NCBI GenBank assembly: GCA_028288675.1
Contig: JAQBNG010000089.1
Location: 1-32,921 of the forward strand
DNA length: 32,921 nt
Direction: 5' to 3'
From: Flavisolibacter sp.
GTDB lineage: Bacteria > Bacteroidota > Bacteroidia > Chitinophagales > Chitinophagaceae
The notes beneath the pieces are model-generated. The model saw only the letters and a program-made list of their open reading frames with translations, was not told where the DNA came from and made no database searches. Positions within the stretch are counted from its first letter, which is position 1; every line of letters starts with the position of its first letter. Both the position numbers and the translations under genes were made by a program. Below are positions 15,709 through 25,000 of the stretch, piece by piece.

Positions 15709-15779
15709 AAAAAATTAATACCAAATCAATATTGCTGCTGTTGTATACAGAGCAACCATTTCTTGTTTATAATTCAGTC

Positions 15780-16712
15780 TTAATAATTCACCCTTACAGA
15801 AAACTTTTCCGTATCGGCAATATTCAACGCGGTAGCCGCGGCATTGGAAACCCGGATGGTATAACCCTGGTTCTGGCGAATGCCCGTCATTTTATCTAAT
15901 ACTTTAGCGTAAATGGCTTTACTGTTATTCGGGTTAGTGATCCTGATGATTGTCCCTGGCTCAACGCCATCTATCAGTGCATAATATTTTGCATCCTGCC
16001 AGCCGCTGGCGGTTTTAAAAATTCCGGCGGTAGCGACATCATCTTTTTTTATGGGCTGCCCTTTTACCTGCTGGTCAAACGATGCTTTAAAATAACCGCC
16101 ATTGCCATCATTTACAGCCGTATTGGAGATCCTGGGAGCCTCAGCTTTTTTCTCGGTAAGGGCTGCTTTTTTCTCAACCGGCTTTTCCTCATTTACTGCA
16201 ACCCCGGTTTTTTCCTCTGGCATTTTCAGGGGTTCCTTTTTCTCCGGCACTACAGTTTTATTGGCAACAGCAGCTCCATCATGCGAAGGAATAAAGCCCA
16301 CAATTAATTTTTGCCCGGCTGAAACGGCATCTGCCTTCAGGCCGTTCCATTTGCGAAGATTAGCCATCAGCACCTTATTATTGTTCACACTTACACGGTA
16401 CAAGCCTTCCTTTTCTCCTACTACATAATATACGGGCTGACCTTTTTGTACGTCCTGGGAGAAATTAGCGGCCGTTAATGGAATGTTTACTATTTGACCA
16501 ATGTTTAACCCCTTTTCCATGTCAAGGTTATTGAGTGCGGCAATATCTTTTGGAGGAATGGCATACAACCGGCCAAGAGAATAAAATGTTTCTTTAGCTG
16601 CCACGGTGTGACTAACATACAAGCCCTTATCACTATGCCGGGCGATTATTTCCTGCGCATGAAGCCAGGAAGCGAAAAAAAGAGCAAGCGTTATAAATAA
16701 GAATTTCTTCAT
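15780..16712 (-). CDS. Secreted LysM protein with RlpA-like double-psi beta-barrel
   Basis: The 310-residue product has a signal peptide (MKKFLFITLALFFASWLHAQ), a LysM-type repeat at about 32-79 (SHTVAAKETFYSLGRLYAIP, LNIGQIVNIPL) and a second, weaker one at about 93-140 (YYVVGEKEGLYRVSVNNNKV). A Lys/Glu/Pro-rich linker (~145-210) follows, then a C-terminal domain (~215-310) with GTIIRITNPNNSKAIYAKVL and IRVSNAAATALNI, the pattern of RlpA-like double-psi barrels. Peptidoglycan binding in the periplasm is inferred. The typical 'NDRGPF' of active RlpA is replaced by LDKMTGIRQNQGY, so lytic activity is doubtful. An upstream start would add 32 residues before the signal peptide and was rejected. 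Confidence 0.82.
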   Translation of the reverse strand: MKKFLFITLALFFASWLHAQEIIARHSDKGLYVSHTVAAKETFYSLGRLYAIPPKDIAALNNLDMEKGLNIGQIVNIPLTAANFSQDVQKGQPVYYVVGEKEGLYRVSVNNNKVLMANLRKWNGLKADAVSAGQKLIVGFIPSHDGAAVANKTVVPEKKEPLKMPEEKTGVAVNEEKPVEKKAALTEKKAEAPRISNTAVNDGNGGYFKASFDQQVKGQPIKKDDVATAGIFKTASGWQDAKYYALIDGVEPGTIIRITNPNNSKAIYAKVLDKMTGIRQNQGYTIRVSNAAATALNIADTEKFSVRVNY

Positions 16713-16791
16713 GATGGATAGAATTTGGCTTTTCAAACCGACAACAATTTCACGGTAACATTGCTTAGGGTAATGCCTGCAAATATGCTTA

Positions 16792-18240
16792 TTATTTCTT
16801 GAAAGCAATGTTATTCTGCGCCTTCAAAATACGGATTTCTTTGGGATAGTAATTGTTCACCCGGTTTTTTAACGCATTGATCCAGCCAAGCGAATGATTT
16901 TTATAACGCACAACCTGCCAGCCAGTTGTTGCCGTTTCTATAACCAGGTCTTGCCGTTGCAGATACTTGATCGCATCTTCATAAATCAGCTTTGTAGCCG
17001 GAATGGCAGAAGAAAGAATAGTGCTTTGCGAGAATGCATGTTGTGGCACTACTTTATCTTTTAATACCGACCCTATCCTTACACCTGCATATTGAATATT
17101 TAACACCGGTTGAAGCACAGAAAACTCTTGTAGCAAATGTGGTGACAAGGCTATGATCTCATCGCGATAATATATAAAAGAGAGATCCTTGGTGGTAGTC
17201 CATTCTTCGATCAAGCTTTTTTCTTTTGCTGAAACAGCTTCCGGTTTTGATGGCCGGATTTTACTAGCCTGCTCTTTTTCTTTTTTTCTAAAGCAGGCTA
17301 AAAAAAATCCTTCTCCCTTTATTTTATCGGGGTAAAACCGGTAACCGATTGAATGGGTTAAAGGCGATGCCGTTTGTACAATGTCCGGCCAATTCTCTGT
17401 TTGCAATGCAACATTCTCCATATCCATTTCTCCTACCAGCCAATCAATAATTTGCTCATCTTCCTCGGCTGAATATGAACAGGTGGAATAAATTAATAAA
17501 CCATCTTGTTTCAAAGCCGGCAAGGCATCGGCTAATATCCGCTGCTGGCGCTGGCTACAGAGTTGCACATTATTGGGACTCCATTCCTCAATGGCTTCCT
17601 TATCCTTTCTAAACAAGCCGCTGCCGCTACAGGGCGCATCTACAACCATCACATCAAAATAACCGGGCAGCTTTTGAAATGCTTTGGGATCGTTATTGGT
17701 AACAATTACATTTTGGCAACCCCATTTAATAATATTGTCGCTCAGCACATAGCTCCGTTGTTTAATTACTTCGTTACTTACCAGCAGGCTTTCTTTTGAA
17801 AGAAGCGATTGGATATGCGTTGATTTACCGCCTGGCGCTGCGCATAGGTCCAGCACTTTAAGGGGCTGCTGCAAATCCAGTAATTGTTTAAACGGCTGCT
17901 CTAAAAACATGCTTGATGCCTCCTGCACATAATAAAGCCCGGCATGAAAAAGCGGATCGAAGGTGAAGGAAGGACGTTGCGAAAGATAGAAGCCGGTAGA
18001 ACACCAGGGGATAGGTGAATGGTGAATGGTGAGTGGTGAATCAGTGTCTTTAACTTCCGTTTCTCCTATTATTGGTTGAGTATTCACCATTGACCACTCA
18101 CTACTCACCACTGATCCCTTTGCCGGGTTTATCCTGATAGAAACAGGGGCTGCGCTTTGTTCATGTACATTGATAAAAGCTTCCATGTCAAAGCCTGCTA
18201 GGCCTTCCAATGATTGCAAAAATTTTTCAGGAAGCTTCAT
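16792..18240 (-). CDS. RNA cytosine-C5 methyltransferase, NOL1/NOP2/Sun (RsmB/RsmF) family
   Basis: The 482-residue product methylates cytosine C5 in RNA, most likely rRNA. The AdoMet-binding motif is LDLCAAPGGKST (131-141). The two cysteines of the mechanism are C204 (DAPCSGSG) and C254 (STCSYSAEEDE). Upstream are SIRINPAK and DPLFHAGLYYVQEASSMFLE; the C-terminal ~130 residues look like the PUA-type domain of RsmF relatives. Residues ~42-77 are an unusual linker encoded by a hairpin-forming repeat inserted in frame (see the repeat entry). The frame is intact, so the gene is probably functional. The LysM gene follows after 79 bp. Confidence 0.9.
   Translation of the reverse strand: MKLPEKFLQSLEGLAGFDMEAFINVHEQSAAPVSIRINPAKGSVVSSEWSMVNTQPIIGETEVKDTDSPLTIHHSPIPWCSTGFYLSQRPSFTFDPLFHAGLYYVQEASSMFLEQPFKQLLDLQQPLKVLDLCAAPGGKSTHIQSLLSKESLLVSNEVIKQRSYVLSDNIIKWGCQNVIVTNNDPKAFQKLPGYFDVMVVDAPCSGSGLFRKDKEAIEEWSPNNVQLCSQRQQRILADALPALKQDGLLIYSTCSYSAEEDEQIIDWLVGEMDMENVALQTENWPDIVQTASPLTHSIGYRFYPDKIKGEGFFLACFRKKEKEQASKIRPSKPEAVSAKEKSLIEEWTTTKDLSFIYYRDEIIALSPHLLQEFSVLQPVLNIQYAGVRIGSVLKDKVVPQHAFSQSTILSSAIPATKLIYEDAIKYLQRQDLVIETATTGWQVVRYKNHSLGWINALKNRVNNYYPKEIRILKAQNNIAFKK
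18014..18118. repeat. Heptamer-built hairpin element inside the methyltransferase gene
   Basis: Four words GGTGAAT, GGTGAAT, GGTGAGT, GGTGAAT (18014-18041) face TATTCACCATTGACCACTCA and CTACTCACCACTGATCC (18081-18117) as an imperfect inverted repeat. The same words form the hairpin at 24920-24987. It keeps the reading frame and adds about 35 codons. Confidence 0.75.
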
Positions 18241-18259
18241 GTATCAATTTCGTTTGACT

Positions 18260-18267
18260 CAAAGGTA
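18260..18267 (-). promoter_or_regulatory. Bacteroidota-type -7 box before the methyltransferase gene
   Basis: The reverse strand reads TACCTTTG, an exact TAnnTTTG match, 20 nt before the start codon. The -33 TTG was not found at good spacing. Confidence 0.45.
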
Positions 18268-18330
18268 GAGCCAATAAAAAGATTGATTTTTGTTTTGCTA
18301 AGATGAATTTGCATGACTTGGGGTTCATAC

Positions 18331-19224
18331 TTAAACGGAGCCCAAAGGGGCAAATATTTCCTCCACATTCCGCTTAATATTATCGCACATCTGCTGCATG
18401 GGCAAATCATTGGCATCTTTACCAAAAGGCTCTTCTATTTCTTCTGCAATCAGTTCTAAACTACCTAACACATAAAAAACAAAAACCACTACCGCAATAG
18501 TAAGATAGCCAAGACTAAATACAAGTCCGATAGGTAATGAAAGCACGTAGAGAAAAATAAATTTTTTGATGAACACACTGTACGAATAAGGGATCGGTGT
18601 GTTCTTAATTCTTTCGCAGGCGCCGCAAATGTCTAGAAAAGAAGTAACCTCCGGATTCAGAAAGAGGAGTTGCTCAGCAGAGAGAAGTCCTTTGTTATGC
18701 AGTGTTTGCAACTGAACCATCATATTAGTTACAACCTGGTTAGGTACATGGCCGTTACGGTTGAAATTAGGAATCTCCGGATGCGGCCGTTCATCCAATT
18801 GCCAGCTTGTTTCCTCGGCTTGCAAATGATTTTTTAACTCCAAAGCAAAGGTGGGAATCAATTGTGCAAAGAACTTTCTATATGGATCATCAGCCGGTAA
18901 AAATGCGGAAAGCTTTACGGCCAGGTTACGGCTGCTATTTACCAGGGCGCCCCATTGCCTTCTACCTTCCCACCAACGATCGTAAGCTGTATTTGTGCGA
19001 AAAACAAGCAGCATGGAAATAGCGAAACCTAACAGCGTATGCAGCACGGAAACATTTTTCAAATAACTGTTAACCGACAATTGAAAAACTTCCGTTTCCA
19101 AATAAGCAATGCCGAAAGAATAAACAGCCATGCCTACCAGCAATGGAAACATTTTCCGTACCGTGTCGGCTTTATGAAAATTAAAAATAAACCGTATCCA
19201 CTTTTTCGGGTTGTAGGAAATCAT
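18331..19224 (-). CDS. Bestrophin-family (YneE/UPF0187) ion channel
   Basis: Bacterial bestrophins are pentameric inner-membrane ion channels. The 297-residue product shows the family pattern: MISYNPKKWIRFIFNFHKAD, a first membrane region (MFPLLVGMAVYSFGIAYLET), LHTLLGFAISMLLVFRTNTA followed by YDRWWEGRRQWGALVNSSRN, the signature segment, and a C-terminal membrane pair (FIFLYVLSLPIGLVFSLGYL, TIAVVVFVFYVLGSLELIAE) ending EEIEEPFGKDANDLPM. Length and order are normal. The start codon precedes the family's typical first residues. It lies 90 bp upstream of the methyltransferase gene on the same strand and may be cotranscribed. The substrate ion is not predictable here. Confidence 0.92.
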   Translation of the reverse strand: MISYNPKKWIRFIFNFHKADTVRKMFPLLVGMAVYSFGIAYLETEVFQLSVNSYLKNVSVLHTLLGFAISMLLVFRTNTAYDRWWEGRRQWGALVNSSRNLAVKLSAFLPADDPYRKFFAQLIPTFALELKNHLQAEETSWQLDERPHPEIPNFNRNGHVPNQVVTNMMVQLQTLHNKGLLSAEQLLFLNPEVTSFLDICGACERIKNTPIPYSYSVFIKKFIFLYVLSLPIGLVFSLGYLTIAVVVFVFYVLGSLELIAEEIEEPFGKDANDLPMQQMCDNIKRNVEEIFAPLGSV

Positions 19225-19265
19225 TTGCCGCCATTAATTGCTAAAAATAAAAGTATAAAAGAGGT

Positions 19266-19340
19266 TTGCTATATGCTGAATAGAATTACAGAATGTGCAA
19301 GAGTGCGACGCAAGAGACGATCAATAGTAGTACTTCCGCC
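19266..19340 (-). repeat. Dispersed GTGCGACGCAA element, short copy C
   Basis: CAAGAGTGCGACGCAAGA with flanking AATAGTAGTACTTCCGC and a left part (GAATAGAATTACAGAATGTG) matches the other copies over roughly 65 bp but lacks the outer segments. It lies 82 bp beyond the stop of the CBS gene. Confidence 0.7.
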
Positions 19341-19421
19341 GGGTTCAAAAGAAAAATGCAATTAATAGTACGGAACAATTATAAAAAACTAAAAGCCCTC
19401 TTCATCAATCCATATAATACT

Positions 19422-19880
19422 TTAATACACATCCCCGCCTTCCTCTTCATCTACCAGCTTTTGAGCCAGCGTACGGTCAAATACATCTTCCTTACTGCTT
19501 ATTACCTGGCGAAGAATATCATGAATAGTGATCACGCCGGCAAAATTCTCATCCAAATCAAATGCAACCAGGTAGCGGCTTTTGTGTTGGTTCATAAGGT
19601 GCATGCATTGTTCAACCGTGTCAGCCATATTTACCATAGGAACATCGGTGCTCATTACTTCCGCCACGGTGGTGCTGTCGCTATGGCGGCCTTGCAGAAT
19701 TACCTTTCGGCTATAATCCCTTTCCGAAAAAATTCCTTTAAAAACTTCACCTTCCATCACTACCAGGTAACTTAAGTTAATTGTGTTAAGCAGGCTTAGT
19801 GCATCAAAAACCAAAGTCTGAGGCGTTACGTTATTAAAAGGTTTTGCTTTAGAGGCCAATACGTTTTTTACAGTGCGCAT
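19422..19880 (-). CDS. CBS-domain pair protein
   Basis: The 152-residue product consists almost wholly of two CBS domains (about 15-70 and 82-140), which usually bind adenosyl ligands and regulate partner activity. Diagnostic stretches are TLVFDALSLLNTINLSYLVV, GIFSERDYSRKVILQGR and VNMADTVEQCMHLMNQHKSR, closing with GVITIHDILRQVISSKEDVF. The start at MRTVKNVLASKAKPF (19878-19880) is preferred; 12 extra upstream codons do not look like the family. No partner domain is fused and no obvious partner gene is adjacent, so the regulated process is unknown. Confidence 0.87.
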   Translation of the reverse strand: MRTVKNVLASKAKPFNNVTPQTLVFDALSLLNTINLSYLVVMEGEVFKGIFSERDYSRKVILQGRHSDSTTVAEVMSTDVPMVNMADTVEQCMHLMNQHKSRYLVAFDLDENFAGVITIHDILRQVISSKEDVFDRTLAQKLVDEEEGGDVY

Positions 19881-20110
19881 AAAGTCATGGTTATTTCGTA
19901 AAAATACTAAGTACAATTTTTAATTGGATGATTTGATTTTTACCCTGCCTGATTTTCATCATGATTAAAAGAATTAAGTAAAAACACTACGTAAAAACGA
20001 CAGAATCCCTCATTTATAGAAAATAGTCATTCAATTATTGGCGAATACAAAGCCTAGCTAATATCTTGGCAAGAATTAGATATCCTACGAATAACTAAAC
20101 ATCCAATCCT

Positions 20111-23100
20111 ATGACTTTTATGGGTAAAAGCCTTCACCGGCTTTTTGCTATAGTACTTTTTTTATGTTGCCATGCCTTTGCATCGGCGCAGCTTACAGCA
20201 AATTTTACAGCCTCCCCCTCGCTATCTGGTTGCTCGCCCCTTGTAGTTAATTTCACAGATGCTTCTACGGGCAATCCCACACAATGGAAATGGGATTTAG
20301 GCAACGGGGTTACCTCGTTATTAAAAAATCCTTCCGGTACTTATTTTAACCCTGGTACCTATGCCGTAAAATTACTTGTACAAAATGCGGCCGGTGCCGA
20401 CTCCGTAATAAAGACAGATTACATCACCGTATTCCAGGCTCCAACAGTAAATTTTAGCGCTGACAAACTGAGCGGCTGTTTTCCGCTGACTGTAAATTTT
20501 ACAGATGGAAGCACACCGGGTTCAGGAACAATTTCATCATGGCTCTGGGACTTTGGAGATGGCAACACTTCCAGCGTACAAAATCCCTCGCATGTTTATA
20601 CAGCCGCGGGTAACTATGGCATTACCTTAAAAGTTACCAATTCATCGGGCTGTACTAAAACGTTTACACGGTCGCAATACATAGCAATTGCAGATGGTGT
20701 TACAGCAAGCTTTACCAACACACTTTCGGGCCTTTGTTCAGCACCGGCTACCATAAATTTTACGAATACTTCTACTGGTCCCGGGCCGCTTTCCTACACC
20801 TGGACTTTTGGCGATGGGGGTACAACTACTGCAACTAATCCTTCGCATACTTATAGTGCAAATGGCGCTTATTCAGTATTGTTGATTGCCACCTCTCCCC
20901 AGGGCTGTACCGATACAGTGCGTAAGAATGATCTCATTACTCTCGGAAATAATCATGCGGATTTCACAGTGCCTGACACGGTTTGTGTGAATGATTCAGT
21001 TTCGTTTATCAATACATCGTCGCCAACGCCGGTAGCTGCACTTTGGAGTTTTGGCAATGGTGCCTTTTCAACTTCACAAGATGGAAAAACAATCTACACA
21101 ACACCCGGCACGTACACAATTAAACTCGTAAGCAACTTTGGCGCCTGTACCGATTCCATTACAAAGCAAATTGTTGTGTCGCCAAAGCCGCAGCCTGCTT
21201 TTGATGCAACGACCAAAGTATTTTGTTCTTTTCCTGCTACCGTTGATTTTACAAATGGAACACCGGGTACAAATAATGTAGTTTGGGATTTTGGCGACAG
21301 CACTACTTCAACCCAAAACAATCCATCGCATACCTATAACCGCGAAGGCAATTTTACGGTTACACTTACGGTAACCAATGCTGCAGGTTGCAGCGAAACA
21401 ATAACTAAAACCGCTTTCATTACGGTACAAAAGCCCGAGGTGCTAATTAACGGCTTACCAAAAACCGGTTGCGTCCCGCTTACTGTTTCACCAACCGTTA
21501 CAGTTACCTCGGCACATACAATTACAAGCTGGCAATGGAGTTTTGGCGATGGTACAACGTCCACATCGGCTACTCCTTCTCATACCTATACCGCTACGGG
21601 CACTTACACGGTGAAACTGGTTTATACTACTTCTGCCGGCTGTACCGACTCTATTATAATCACCGATGCTGTACGAACAGGTACCAAGCCTAAAGCTGCG
21701 TTTACTTTAACACCAAAAGACGCCTGCGCTTTTCAGCCTATTTCTTTTACAGATAATAGTACCGGCCCTGTTAGCGAATGGCTTTGGACGTTTGGCGATG
21801 GAGGAACTTCAACACAACAAAACCCTCTTTACGGGTATAGTGATACCGGCTGGTTTCATGTGCAGTTGATCGTGTTAAATAATACCTGCCCCGATACAAT
21901 ACGAATTTTAAATGCGGTGCATATTAAGCCGCCCATTGCACGGTTCTCCGTTCAAAATAATTGCATTGATAAATACACGAAGAATTTTATTGATGCCTCA
22001 ATCGGCGCCACATCATGGTTCTGGACATTTGGCGACGGCGTTACTTCAACCCAAAAAAGCCCTGTGCATACGTACGCCGCTACCGGATTGTACCAGGTAA
22101 ACCTTACTGTTAGCAATGATACCTGCTCGCATACTTTCACTGAAACCATAAAGGTGATTGATGAAAAAGCACTGTTCACATCGGCCGATACCGTTATTTG
22201 CCGTAAGCAAACAGCGTTATTTACTTCTACCGGAATTAATACAGCAAACATCCTTTCCTGGCAATGGCATTTTGGCGATGGCACCACAAGCACTACCGAT
22301 TCTGTTGCAACACATGCGTATAACGCGGCAGGCAATTATACGGTGCGGCTAATCATCACCGACCTTTTAGGATGCAAAGACACAGCCTTTTTAAAAGTAA
22401 AAGTATATGGCCCTGTCGCTGATTTCTCAGTGCCGGCAACCGTATCCTGTTTGGCTAATAACCTTGTAACCTTTACTGATCTATCTGTGCCCGATGTATC
22501 GCATCCTATTATTAAGTGGGAATGGAATTATGGCGATGGATTGCTTGATTCTTCCGGCGTTCCACCCTATCAGCATACTTATAGCGGGGCAGGAAGTTAT
22601 ACGGTTAGCTTAGTAATAAAAGATAACTATGGTTGCACAGATACAACCATCAAACAGGCGGCTATTCTTATTTCGCAACCAAAAGCGGATTTCTTTTCAG
22701 TTGATACTATCTCCTGTACCGGCAAGCCTATTCAATTTACAAATACTTCAACCGGTAACAGCCCTCAGTATGTATGGAGCTTTGGCGATGCCGCAACATC
22801 AACCGCCGTTAATCCAACGCATAATTATGGAAGCATCGGAACGTATAGCATCAAGCTTATCGCTACTGACCAATATGGTTGCAAAGACTCTATTTCCAAA
22901 CAGGATTATATCAATGTTTCGTATCCGAAAGCGGCATTTACCGTTTCTGATTCGGTGAGCACTTGTCCGCCTATGCTGGTTGATTTCTTTCATACCTCAA
23001 CCGACTATAAAACACTTACCTGGAACTTTGGCGATGGCACTTCTTCTACGCTTGATTCGCCATCGCATTTCTACACAGCCCCAGGTGTTTATAATGCCAC

Positions 23101-24916
23101 ACTTACAGTTAGCGGCCCGGGTGGTTGTACCGATGTTGCCAAGCAGAGAATAGAAATTAAAGGTCCGAGCGGAAGCTTTACTTACGCTCCTGTTGCAGGA
23201 TGTAAACCGCTTACGGTAAACTTCACAGCTACGTCGAAAAACAACGCAACATACACCTGGGATTTTGCCGATGGAAACATCGCCGTTACGGCTGATTCTG
23301 TTATCTCGCATACTTATACTTATGCCGGTGAATTTATTCCGAAGCTGATTTTAACGGATGCGGGTGGATGCAGTGTTCCTATTACCGGAACAGAACCGGT
23401 TAAAGTAACCGGAGTTACAGCCGGCTTTACAATGGGGACGGCAACATTTTGTAACGATGGCACGGTGCAGTTTACCAACACTACGGTTAGTAATGATTTC
23501 ATTACAGGTTATCAATGGAATTTTGGCGATGGAACTTCTAGTTCAGCACAACATCCTTCACATTTTTATGCTGCACCAGGAACTTATACTGTGTCGTTAC
23601 ATGTTACTTCACTGTTTGGTTGCCAGGATTCTTTGAAGCTTACTGACACGATAAAAGTTTACCCAAATCCTGCTATTTCAATTAGTAATGAAGCATCGGG
23701 TTGCACACCGGTTACGGTTAGTTTTAAAGGATTGGTTGCTGCCGGAGATGCTTCTAAATTAAAGTGGCTATGGAACTTTGGTAATGGACAAACAGACAGT
23801 TTGCAAAACCCGGCGACCCAGGTTTATACAGTTGCTAACGCTTACACTATCGCAGCAACTGTGAATGATGATCATGGCTGTACTGCGAATGCAACGAAGG
23901 TTATTACGGCGTACCCGGTTCCTGTTACCGACGCAGGCCCGGATGCTTTTATATGCCGTGGCAGCTTTACTCAGTTAGCAGCTTCCGGCGCTGATACTTA
24001 TAGCTGGACTGCTGCAGCTTCACTTAGCTGTACATCCTGTGCCAACCCATTAGCGGCCCCTACTGATTCTACAAAATATTTTATACTTGGTACAACGCAG
24101 TTTGGTTGCAGTTCTATAGACTCAATAGTTGTGCGGGTGCATCAACCTTTTACGTTGCAGGTAGGGCCCGGCGATACGGTATGCAGTGGAATGCCTGTTC
24201 ACTTAAAGGCTGGCGGAACTGATAAATATAGTTGGACACCATCAACCGCGGTAGCTGATGCTGGTGCAGGAATTACCACTGCCAATCCAACTACAACGAC
24301 ACTTTACCAGGTAGTGGCAAAAGACAATTTCAATTGCTTTACCGATACGGGTTACGTTAACATTAAAGTATGGCAGTATCCTAAAGTTGATGCTGGACCG
24401 GATAAAACGGTATCTATCGGAACAACGTTTTTATTGCAGCCCACTTATTCAAATGATATTATAGATTATCAATGGAATAATCCTTTGCAAACACTTAGTT
24501 GCGTTACCTGCCCGGCACCTACTGTACAAACAAAAGGCGCACAAATTACCTACGCCATCAAAGTAAAAAATGAAGGAGGCTGTGTTTCGGTTGATGAGAT
24601 AACGGTGTATGCGATCTGTAATGGCGGCAACTTATTTATACCAAATACTTTCTCGCCAAATACCGATGGAAAAAATGATAAATTCTACCCGAGAGGAACC
24701 GGTCTTAATCAAATTAAATCGCTGCGTATTTATGACCGCTGGGGCGAAGTAGTATTTACCAGGAACAATTTTAATGCAAACGATCCTTCCGCAGGATGGG
24801 ATGGCAGTTATAAAGGAAAGCCGCTTTCACCCGATGTATATGTTTATACCTGCGAAGTGGTTTGCATGAACAATGAAGTATTAATTTATAATGGAAACGT
24901 AACACTATTGAAGTAA
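20111..24916 (+). CDS. Giant surface protein: 15 PKD repeats and T9SS type B sorting domain
   Basis: The 1601-residue product has a signal peptide (to about residue 27, ending FASAQ). It then has 15 PKD-type repeats to about 1270, each with a W-x-(F/Y)-G-(D/N)-G core such as WDFGDG or WNFGDG and a following 'H.Y...G.Y.V'. Three Ig-like modules follow (starting near DAGPDAFICRG, VGPGDTVCSG and VDAGPDKTVS). From about 1505 comes the gliding-motility-associated type B sorting domain (LFIPNTFSPNTDGKNDKFYP, RIYDRWGEVVFTRNNF, GWDGSYKGKPLSPDVYVYTC). Secretion through T9SS and surface attachment are inferred; such proteins often act in adhesion. The PorP/SprF gene follows 84 bp downstream, supporting paired function. 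No catalytic domain is visible. Confidence 0.9.
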   Translation: MTFMGKSLHRLFAIVLFLCCHAFASAQLTANFTASPSLSGCSPLVVNFTDASTGNPTQWKWDLGNGVTSLLKNPSGTYFNPGTYAVKLLVQNAAGADSVIKTDYITVFQAPTVNFSADKLSGCFPLTVNFTDGSTPGSGTISSWLWDFGDGNTSSVQNPSHVYTAAGNYGITLKVTNSSGCTKTFTRSQYIAIADGVTASFTNTLSGLCSAPATINFTNTSTGPGPLSYTWTFGDGGTTTATNPSHTYSANGAYSVLLIATSPQGCTDTVRKNDLITLGNNHADFTVPDTVCVNDSVSFINTSSPTPVAALWSFGNGAFSTSQDGKTIYTTPGTYTIKLVSNFGACTDSITKQIVVSPKPQPAFDATTKVFCSFPATVDFTNGTPGTNNVVWDFGDSTTSTQNNPSHTYNREGNFTVTLTVTNAAGCSETITKTAFITVQKPEVLINGLPKTGCVPLTVSPTVTVTSAHTITSWQWSFGDGTTSTSATPSHTYTATGTYTVKLVYTTSAGCTDSIIITDAVRTGTKPKAAFTLTPKDACAFQPISFTDNSTGPVSEWLWTFGDGGTSTQQNPLYGYSDTGWFHVQLIVLNNTCPDTIRILNAVHIKPPIARFSVQNNCIDKYTKNFIDASIGATSWFWTFGDGVTSTQKSPVHTYAATGLYQVNLTVSNDTCSHTFTETIKVIDEKALFTSADTVICRKQTALFTSTGINTANILSWQWHFGDGTTSTTDSVATHAYNAAGNYTVRLIITDLLGCKDTAFLKVKVYGPVADFSVPATVSCLANNLVTFTDLSVPDVSHPIIKWEWNYGDGLLDSSGVPPYQHTYSGAGSYTVSLVIKDNYGCTDTTIKQAAILISQPKADFFSVDTISCTGKPIQFTNTSTGNSPQYVWSFGDAATSTAVNPTHNYGSIGTYSIKLIATDQYGCKDSISKQDYINVSYPKAAFTVSDSVSTCPPMLVDFFHTSTDYKTLTWNFGDGTSSTLDSPSHFYTAPGVYNATLTVSGPGGCTDVAKQRIEIKGPSGSFTYAPVAGCKPLTVNFTATSKNNATYTWDFADGNIAVTADSVISHTYTYAGEFIPKLILTDAGGCSVPITGTEPVKVTGVTAGFTMGTATFCNDGTVQFTNTTVSNDFITGYQWNFGDGTSSSAQHPSHFYAAPGTYTVSLHVTSLFGCQDSLKLTDTIKVYPNPAISISNEASGCTPVTVSFKGLVAAGDASKLKWLWNFGNGQTDSLQNPATQVYTVANAYTIAATVNDDHGCTANATKVITAYPVPVTDAGPDAFICRGSFTQLAASGADTYSWTAAASLSCTSCANPLAAPTDSTKYFILGTTQFGCSSIDSIVVRVHQPFTLQVGPGDTVCSGMPVHLKAGGTDKYSWTPSTAVADAGAGITTANPTTTTLYQVVAKDNFNCFTDTGYVNIKVWQYPKVDAGPDKTVSIGTTFLLQPTYSNDIIDYQWNNPLQTLSCVTCPAPTVQTKGAQITYAIKVKNEGGCVSVDEITVYAICNGGNLFIPNTFSPNTDGKNDKFYPRGTGLNQIKSLRIYDRWGEVVFTRNNFNANDPSAGWDGSYKGKPLSPDVYVYTCEVVCMNNEVLIYNGNVTLLK

Positions 24917-24919
24917 CCG

Positions 24920-24987
24920 TCAGTGGTGAATGGTCAGTGGTGAGTTAAGGCCGCCTTATTCACCATTCACTACTCACCATTCACCAA
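24920..24987. repeat. Heptamer-built hairpin between the PKD gene and porP-like gene
   Basis: GTCAGTGGTGAATGGTCAGT plus GGTGAGTTAAGG face CCTTATTCACCATTCACTAC plus TCACCATTCACC as an imperfect inverted repeat with a tight centre (AAGG/CCTT). It fills nearly the whole 84-bp gap. It may attenuate transcription into the downstream gene; the same words occur in the methyltransferase gene. Confidence 0.75.
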
Positions 24988-25000
24988 CAAAATCCACCTT

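Larger units (their letters stand above)
15423..15779. other. Gene-free stretch between fmt and the LysM gene
   Basis: This 357-bp gap lies between convergent genes and is filled by repeats: an imperfect palindromic element at 15447-15579 and dispersed repeat copy B at 15541-15708, which overlap. Short open frames exist in several frames but none looks like a gene. Confidence 0.7.

Noticed and set aside
20500-23860. Regularly spaced repeated DNA words (TTTGGCGATGG) that could suggest a CRISPR-like array
   Set aside because: They fall in frame within PKD repeats about 80 residues apart, encode the FGDG motif and vary in sequence; there are no uniform spacers and no cas genes.
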